Of a DNA stretch of 13,551 nt, positions 8,296-13,551 are shown piece after piece (position 1 is the first letter of the stretch; each line of letters starts with the position of its first letter). Where the stretch lies: assembly GCA_004151065.3 (NCBI GenBank), contig NWUY0300103197.1, forward strand, positions 9,619-23,169. The letters run 5' to 3'. The notes below the pieces were generated by a model. The model made no database searches. It saw only the letters and a program-made list of their open reading frames with translations, and was not told the origin of the DNA. The DNA is from Larix sibirica. Taxonomy: Eukaryota; Streptophyta; Pinopsida; Pinales; Pinaceae. The position numbers were made by a program, and so were the translations under genes.

Positions 8296-8751
8296 CTCAT
8301 AAGAAAACTAACTACAATGAAATTATGTTGAGGGATATGTATTTTCTTTTGCAATTACCCTAGGGTATATATGTTCAGTTGAAGATGGTGTCCTGGCTGG
8401 TGCAACATGTGCAGATGTTGTGCTCATTGTTTTGTTTCTTGTAAATCAGAAATTATACACAAAACCCATCATTGCCATTTGTTTTGTTCCACTATTAATA
8501 TTAAAGTAAATGGAAGACCAGCTAGGAGTTGTACATTATTCTTAGATTTGGTATCATAAACAAACTAACTACCATGAAAATGTATTGAGATTTTTGTGCT
8601 TTGTTCTCCCATTGAACTATGGTGTATCTGTTCGGTTGAAGATATTATCATAGCTAGTAGAACATGTGCATATGTGTGGTTTGAGATGGTGTTATAATTT
8701 ATAAAAATCCTGGAAAATTTTAAGGTTAATTGGTAGACAAGCTTGGAAATC
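8296..8751. repeat. diverged tandem duplication, 257-bp offset
   Basis: Copy 1 (about 8296-8531) and copy 2 (about 8553-8751) share AAACTAACTAC, GTTC.GTTGAAGAT and AACATGTGCA at an exact 257-base offset, then TTAA.GT.AAT.GG.AGACCA or AGACAA and GCT.GGA at a 220-base offset, because copy 2 has lost about 37 bases. The short ORFs across it on both strands are not convincing as proteins. Confidence 0.85.
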
Positions 8752-8817
8752 CTATTTCCGCAAGGTTTCACAAACATTGTCCACAGCTTTGGTTGTCATA
8801 TTGCAATGTTAATGTTG

Positions 8818-9204
8818 GTTTTAGAATTTGGTTGTGGTGTTGTTTTCTAGATGTTGGAAATGTGGATCATCTATAGTCAGTTATTGCTGGTAGATATATC
8901 ATGTAAGCTAGTTCAAAGCTTAGTAAGATCTGAGTATGGATTAATTTATCTTCATATTTGAACTTTCCTAACTTTGGTTCACAATTTTTTTGTTGCTTCT
9001 CAAATGCATTCTTGCATTGACTATGGGAATTTTTCTTCTTTTGCAGTTTTCTATTGTTCTGTCGAAATGTAGTAATTGTAAGGTGTTCTAGCTATTTGTC
9101 AATGCAAGTTGTCACTATTTTCCCATGATGTTCGTGTAGGTCTTGCTTTTATGAAAAGACTATTTCAAAAAATGTAGAGATGTTGGGATTTGCTTGATAA
9201 TTTT
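8818..9204. repeat. ~350-bp dispersed repeat family, copy C
   Basis: It contains all landmarks of the family in order: GGTTGTGG.GTT, ATGTTGGAAATGTG (8851), ATCATGTAAGCTAG (8898), AGTTCAA, TTTATCTT, TTGCTTCTCAAATGCATT (8993), TCTTGCTTTTATGAAAAG (9141). It is the fullest copy and adjoins copy D, mirroring the A-B pair about 2.4-2.8 kb to the left. Confidence 0.8.
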
Positions 9205-9495
9205 TCTCCTTTGTTGCTTTCCAAATGCATTGCTACATTGATCATGGGAAATTTAATGTGTTTGAACTTTTTATGTTCTTTTAAAATGCATTGAACATAG
9301 GAGGATTTTGCCGCTTTTGGAATGCAGCTTTCAATTGTTTTCTAGTTCTTGATTAAATCTTCTTTTTATGAATAGCCTATTTAAAAGAATGTTTGATTGC
9401 AAGATTGAGTGCTAAAATCAATGTTTCTAGGATTGAGTTGGGCTTTGTGATTGAAACAAATGCAATTAATTATTCTATGGTTTGAGATTTTTTTT
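9205..9495. repeat. ~350-bp dispersed repeat family, copy D
   Basis: It begins at TTGTTGCTTTCCAAATGCATTG (about 9211) and repeats the second half of copy C, then continues with GGAATGCAGCTTTCAATTG, TTTTTATGAATAGCCTATTT and a tail (ATTCTATGGTTTG) that matches the end of copy B (TTATATGGTTTG near 6780). The C-D doublet appears to be a further duplication inside one original unit. Confidence 0.75.
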
Positions 9496-9615
9496 ATTTT
9501 TTTCTAAATAGCATTACAATTCAGGCATATGCCTTGTCAACGCTATTGTAGTTATCCTGCGGAAAATGCATGGCCAAGAGCCCAAGATAGAGCCTAGTTT
9601 TTGGATTATAAACAA

Positions 9616-9748
9616 GGTTGTTAGCCTGAATAGTTTGTTGCTCTCGAGTTATGATGTGGTGTGTTTCTATACTTGAAATTTCGATTAAATAATTAGTGTG
9701 CTAGGCTAAATAGACTTATTCCTTTGAATTGCTACTGTGTTTTTATGG
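9616..9748. repeat. ~80-bp repeat family, tandem pair 1
   Basis: Units start near 9616 and 9696 (80-bp spacing). Each reads approximately GTTRGCTNAAATAGTTT, a few bases, CYTTGAAYT, then a T-rich end. The second unit is closest to the one at 11306, sharing GGCT.AA..AG and CCTTTGAA.T..ACTG.TTTTT. Confidence 0.65.
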
Positions 9749-9779
9749 CACTGTTGTTTGCCTGTAGTGAATTCTGCAC

Positions 9780-10600
9780 AAGTTTTTTTTTTGTGACTTT
9801 GTAAATATTAGACAGGTTTATGGTATCTGTTGTAAACGATGTATTGCAAAGGAAATAGTTAAGAGAATTCCATGTTGACAGTTGTCATTGGCTTTCTATT
9901 CTTTATGTTTCCTATAGTAGCTTGTAGACTTTTAGAGACTTTTCTAGTCCTCCTTACGAAATCTTTTTTTTTTTGGAAAGTTGCAATAGTCTTTGATTTT
10001 TGGTTTCCTCCTTTGCTCTTTCCCTCTCTTAAACAGAGAGCCATTTTTTTCTATTTTGCAACTTCTGTTTGGGAATAGTTACTACTCCTACATTGGTTTT
10101 CATTAGGTAGGATGAGAATTGGCCAAGCTCAGCTTTCAACCAAAATTGGCTATTGTTTTCAGTAGGTTTTGAAAAACTTGTTTGTTGTTTTTAGTGCATT
10201 TCTCAACTATTGTTCCTAATCTTTTTAAAGCACCTAGACTTGAAGAATTTTCAAGTTTATGTGCAACAATGGGTTTTGTACTAAATTTTTTTATATTTGA
10301 ATTCTCTTGTAGTTTCAATTTTTGTTTTTACACATTCTTATATTGATGGTGCAATAGTTTTCTTGTTTTAAATTTTGGAAGACTCTTAGTTGACTGCAAA
10401 TTTTTATTTCGTCTATTTTTTTAATGCAGGTGTTTACATTGTTAGGCTTCTTATTGCAATAATTGAGTCTCTTGTTTATAGCAAAATAAATGGATAAAAT
10501 TTTGAACTTTACAAATTGTTGTTACAATGCTTGTTACGCAATGTTGCTATTGCCTTGTTGTTCGTAATAGAAAGGTTTACTCACTTATTTTTATTGATTA
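9780..10600. other. T-rich stretch, no gene recognised
   Basis: It holds T-runs such as T11 at 9964-9974 and a strong isolated acceptor-like site, TTTTTTTAATGCAG|GTG (ending at 10429), preceded by TTGACTGCA that could serve as a branch point. Short minus ORFs here (9859-10044, 10136-10318) are Lys/Asn-rich as expected for the A-rich strand. If the retroelement reading is right, the pol region should lie here on the minus strand, yet I see no protease, reverse transcriptase or integrase motif. Confidence 0.35.
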
Positions 10601-10613
10601 AGATATATTTTGC

Positions 10614-10916
10614 TTAGTATTGTTTGCCAGTACGGTGTAGTGTAGAAATTTTCTCATCGATAGTTGAGTTTGTGTTTGCCAAATTACATGCATCGATGGC
10701 TGGAAATTTCTTCTTGATGTCCTCCTTGTGGTTTGTTCGATTCAACATTGGATATACCATTTGGAATTTGTCTTTAGTGTAACCATTAACACTACAACAG
10801 TTATAATAGTTTCTTGGATAGTGGCACAAGTGTGGTTTGATTGTTTTTTTATAGCTACTTTTTCCTTTCCAATTCATGTTTCCTTGTTTAGAAGCACTTT
10901 GGTAGTGTGTTTGCAT
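10614..10916 (-). pseudogene. decayed LTR-retrotransposon gag fragment with broken zinc knuckle
   Basis: This 100-codon minus frame ends in a region like the C-terminal part of plant retrotransposon gag. A basic tract (KGKSSYKKT, residues 18-26) leads to a degenerate CCHC zinc knuckle at residues 38-51 (10764-10805): Y38-x2-C41-x4-Y46-x4-F51, with the family-like interior SVNG.TKDK. A YP-x-L-containing segment, a KEDIKKK basic run and AIDAC follow. Gag zinc knuckles bind the element's RNA during particle assembly. Here three of the four ligands are replaced by Tyr, Tyr and Phe, each explicable by one base change, so the fragment is dead. No intact neighbouring pol is seen. The assignment rests on my recognition of the knuckle and its flanks. 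Confidence 0.5.
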
Positions 10917-11000
10917 GGAGCAATTAGGTTAAAAAATCTTGGTGTTCTCAAACTATATTCTGGTATGTTGGTACAATCAAAACTTTTCTTAAATGGATAG

Positions 11001-11366
11001 TATATTGATCCAAATAGTTTTATATATTTGAAATATTTTTTCATGTCTCTTTTTTCAATATATGATATCAATGTAAAATGTTTTCCACCCATGACATTAA
11101 ATTTGTTTCCTGTGTGGAGTCAAGCATCATCATTGAGTGGGGTTCCTTTTAGAGTTGGTGAGACTGTTCCAAATTCTTGAACAAAATTTGTTCGCAGTTG
11201 CTAAGTTCACTTTCAACTATTGGGTATGTTAGCTCAAATAATTGAATCTTTTTTAACTATGTTGTGGTTTTTTCCCATGATTAAAAACTGTCACTTTATA
11301 ATTATTATGTTGGCTTAAACAGTTTCATGCCTTTGAACTTCATTACTGGTTTTTTCCCATATGATT
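11001..11366. repeat. ~80-bp repeat family, cluster 2
   Basis: The clearest pair is 11225-11282 and 11306-11366. Both run from TATGTTRGCT.AAA through a T/A middle to GGTTTTTTCCCAT.ATGATT or CCCATGATT, 81-84 bases apart. Weaker units at about 11001-11050 (CAAATAGTTT..TATTTGAA) and 11154-11190 (GTTGG..AGACTGTT..TTCTTGAAC) fit the same spacing, suggesting an eroded array of about five units. The same family occurs at 9616-9748. Confidence 0.65.
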
Positions 11367-11940
11367 TTCTTTTATGTTCTTAACTTTGCAAAGGTTGTTC
11401 AAATGCTTATTTCTATTTGTTGGATGCAAGGCTTTGTATTGTTCCAATATTGCCTCATTGTTGGAGGTCATCTCTTGCTTTGATTTCCCTGTTTTGCTTC
11501 TTGGACAAAGGTATGTTTCTGGTCCAGTTGATTGGCCTGTTGGGGTGAAAATTCTTCTCATGGTTTTGGTTCATTGAATTCCAGAGTGAATGTTGTTCCT
11601 ATTTTAATTTATCTTTGTATTTGGTGTGGTTGGATAGCATGTTTAAGCTTTATTCTAGTTACAATATTTTCAATAAACCATTGTTAGATTCTGACATTGG
11701 ATGCAAAATTTCTTTATGTTTCCAGTGTTGATCTGTATACCTTTGAATAAATGCTTTGCTTTAGCCAAAATATTCTTTATGGAGTTTGTAAAAGACAATG
11801 TCCACACAATTTTGATAAAAATGAATGAAAAATGTAGGAATGCTTGTAAGCAAAGGTGTTTGGTTCAATGTTGTCCAATCTATTTTGGAAAATCTACTTT
11901 GATTCTACAAAGCTATAATATTTTTTTGGGTGTGGTTATT
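11367..11940. other. T-rich stretch, no gene recognised
   Basis: ORFs of up to 113 codons occur (11701-12042 plus), but their Phe/Ile/Cys-rich content follows the T-rich composition and I see no domain. A minus-strand piece near 11343-11561 is Lys/Asn-rich. Nothing else stands out. Confidence 0.35.
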
Positions 11941-12183
11941 TTATGGTTTTGTGCCTGTTTTTTTAAAGGGAAACACTCTCCCCCCCTTTTTATATTTTTC
12001 ATGGGAATGGTTGCTTCTTTTGCATTGGATATTGTTCTGTAAATGAAAATCGCAGTAAGCCATGTTCTTTTTTGAGTTTGTGCTAGGAATTTCCAGACTG
12101 CTCCTTGATGTGCAATGCAAAAATTCGATTTGTTCATTGCTTACCTTTAGGGTTGCAACTTTATGTGAAATAATAGTATTCAT
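11941..12183 (-). pseudogene. 80-codon minus ORF, possible retroelement remnant
   Basis: The minus frame encodes 80 hydrophilic residues with several Cys and His (for example FLHCTSRSS and CDFHLQNN) and a Lys/Gly-rich end. No complete zinc motif can be drawn from them. It follows the larger broken frame at 12284-12833 in the same orientation. I infer it may be part of the same decayed element, but the A-rich strand favours such hydrophilic frames by chance. Confidence 0.2.
11975..11991 (-). other. polypurine-tract-like site followed by TG
   Basis: On the minus strand the sequence reads A5 G7 AGAG (11991 to 11976), then TGTTTCCC starting at 11975. A G-rich polypurine tract directly before TG is the arrangement at the start of a 3' LTR in plant retrotransposons. 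No second copy of the putative LTR start is present in the window, and the gag-like fragment lies on the wrong side for one intact element, so this is only suggestive. Confidence 0.2.
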
Positions 12184-12283
12184 AATAGAATATTCTTTCT
12201 CCTTCCTAGTATTTTTGCTTTGTTTACAAATACATTGTTGTATTCATTGTAAAAAAAAATATCCTTTGGAATTCTAACCCTCG

Positions 12284-12833
12284 TCAAATGCAATTAATGT
12301 GGATATTTTGTGATTGCCTTGGAAATGTATAATTGTCTTCATAAAGAACCACTTTAATAGATGAGATGAATTCTAACAATGTTCTTTTGAATTCTTTAGC
12401 AAATACTTTGTTTGAAATTGTGCTTTGTTGAGCTGGAACTAGCAATGTATTCGGTGACAATGCATGTATTTTTTCACAATTGTCTGCACTCATTGCAGGA
12501 AACAAAATATTTCTTTCTTAATAACTAGTCAAATTATTGTTTTGGGAAGATTCTCCATCTATTGTTTCTTGTATTTTTAGCATTTTTTTGGTTAAGGACC
12601 TTGCAAGTTCATCTACAATAGTAGCTTCCACAATAGAAACTCTTTCATCTTATGTTGTGGTTTTGTTTGTCGTTTAAACATGTTTTTGCATCTATGCGAC
12701 AATTGTTCGGTTGTTTTGAACTTTGAACAACACTTGGATGATTAAGATTTAGATATGTTTCCCCAATATTTAGTATGCTAAATTTGTTATCATTTTTGTT
12801 GCAATAGTTAGTTCCTCTGTCTATGGCATGCAC
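12284..12833 (-). pseudogene. frameshifted minus-strand reading frame, ~180 codons, unrecognised
   Basis: Three minus frames follow one another almost without gap: 62 codons (12833-12645), 43 codons (12649-12518) and 73 codons (12505-12284). The middle piece (VEATIVDELARSLT) has hydrophobic residues spaced as in an amphipathic helix or coiled coil. The last piece contains NKVFAKEFKRTLLEFISS and ends at TGA. The end-to-end arrangement fits a single protein broken by two indels. It lies upstream, in the same orientation, of the gag zinc knuckle at 10764-10805, so a gag N-terminal part is a reasonable guess, though I see no diagnostic gag motif. Confidence 0.3.
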
Positions 12834-12963
12834 TCTGCAAATTGACCGAAAGTTTCAATTATGTTTCTACTATGGTCTCTAGATTGCTTTGATATATTTT
12901 TCAGATTCCAAACAATATTTATCTAGCCTAATTATATATTTGTTAGATAATCATATTTGAATA

Positions 12964-13164
12964 TCAAAATAGCATTGCATATGTTTTGTTTCTTGCTTTT
13001 TCTTTTCCTTGCAAAATGTCTTCTATTATTAGTATAGAAACATTTTCCTGTTTCCATGCTTTAGCCAAAGTACAGTAAAAGTCTCCTCTTTGCTTTCTAG
13101 CAATTGAGAAACCATGTTTCACGATACAGTTTAAGGCCAATAGAAAATGTATAGGTATTGTCTC
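12964..13164 (-). pseudogene. 66-codon open minus-strand stretch without an early start
   Basis: The minus frame is open from after a TAG (13165-13167) to TGA (12964-12966). It has no Met until near its end, so it would have to be an exon or a fragment. Its content is mixed and protein-like, with GFSIARKQRGDFYCTLAKAW in the middle and an Ile/Leu-rich then Lys-rich end. No family is recognised. It precedes the broken frame at 12284-12833 on the same strand and may belong to it. Confidence 0.2.
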
Positions 13165-13167
13165 CTA

Positions 13168-13551
13168 TTGTTGTAGGTGGATTGCAATTGCAGAAAATAG
13201 ACAAGATTTCCTTCATTTTACTTGCTTCACGGTTACTTAATCTATGTTTCCTTGTAGTAATATGTTTGCATCTTCATTGGTCCAGCCATCCACATGATCA
13301 ATGTCGACCATATAGAAGAATAATACGTAGCCCTAGTCAGCATATATAATGTTGAAAATGCTTACAAGTTGTTCATGACATCAAAAACCAACAATAATGC
13401 ATTAATGTACATTTTATGTTTATAATCCCTTCCAAACATAAGTGTACTATGTTATCCTAGCATTTGATGCTTATAATGGAGGGCAAATATTAATGTGTTT
13501 TTCATGTATCGTGAGATTAGTGTTGGTTGTGGAGCCATATCTTCCAGTCTC
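13168..13551. other. right edge, no gene recognised
   Basis: The T-rich bias of the plus strand weakens after about 13,250. A minus-strand piece near 13260-13340 reads FYMVDIDHVDGWTNEDAN in one frame, which is protein-like but short and unrecognised. No LTR end, primer-binding site (for example the complement of the initiator-Met tRNA end) or other boundary is seen. Confidence 0.3.

Noticed and set aside
9780-10600. A retrotransposon pol region (protease, reverse transcriptase, integrase) downstream of the gag fragment on the minus strand.
   Set aside because: No YxDD-like, DSG-like or HHCC-like motif was found in the minus frames examined, so I do not claim pol.
9616-11366. A CRISPR-like array, considered because of short regularly spaced repeats.
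   Set aside because: The repeats are diverged, about 50-60 bp with no unique constant-length spacers, and the DNA is clearly plant-like rather than prokaryotic.
11701-12042. A 113-codon plus-strand ORF with several Cys residues.
   Set aside because: Its Phe/Ile/Cys-rich content follows T-rich DNA, no domain is seen, and the opposite strand has overlapping frames more consistent with a retroelement remnant.

Overview
The window looks like nuclear DNA from a land plant. It is strongly AT-rich with long T-rich tracts, has no intact gene, shows short U-rich intron-like segments with plant-type splice signals, and carries a decayed retrotransposon gag zinc knuckle of a kind found in plant LTR elements. 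Nothing looks bacterial or organellar: there are no dense ORFs, Shine-Dalgarno-spaced starts, tRNA, rRNA or CRISPR array. I cannot name the species. Large repeat-rich non-coding DNA of this kind is common in conifers, ferns, bryophytes and large-genome angiosperms.

Layout. Positions 1-106 are a CpG-rich, GAAGT/GTCGA-rich edge unlike the rest. From about 120 to 970 the plus strand is A/C-rich, so the minus strand is T/G-rich, and it carries a plausible 99-bp minus-strand intron. From about 990 to 1850 there is AT-rich DNA full of GATC, TCATGA and GAGTGA words, with a 17-pair hairpin at its left edge. From 1850 to 4400 lies unremarkable AT-rich DNA holding a perfect 28-bp tandem pair (2328-2387), three short unrecognised ORFs (2738-2962 plus, 3029-3223 minus, 3536-3688 minus) and a TATA-like site. 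Near 4400-4440 the composition changes abruptly to T/G-rich on the plus strand. The next 800 bases carry an ordered series of splice-like signals: a 96-bp intron, an 81-bp exon-like piece, then GTATGT.

From 5354 to about 11370 the DNA is a mosaic of old tandem and dispersed duplications: a ~300-bp tandem pair (5354-5981), a ~350-bp family in four copies (6105-6800 and 8818-9495), a 257-bp-offset tandem pair (8296-8751), and an ~80-bp family in two clusters (9616-9748 and 11001-11366). From about 10614 to 13164 the minus strand carries a chain of short open frames. One encodes a gag zinc knuckle with three of four zinc ligands lost.

Two readings fit. Either the right two thirds is an old, shattered minus-strand LTR retroelement whose non-coding parts expanded by tandem duplication, or it is a very large U-rich plant intron or long non-coding transcript on the plus strand with such an element embedded in it. 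No functional protein-coding gene is supported, and I see no convincing new biological system. The most unusual aspect is the layered tandem-duplication architecture.
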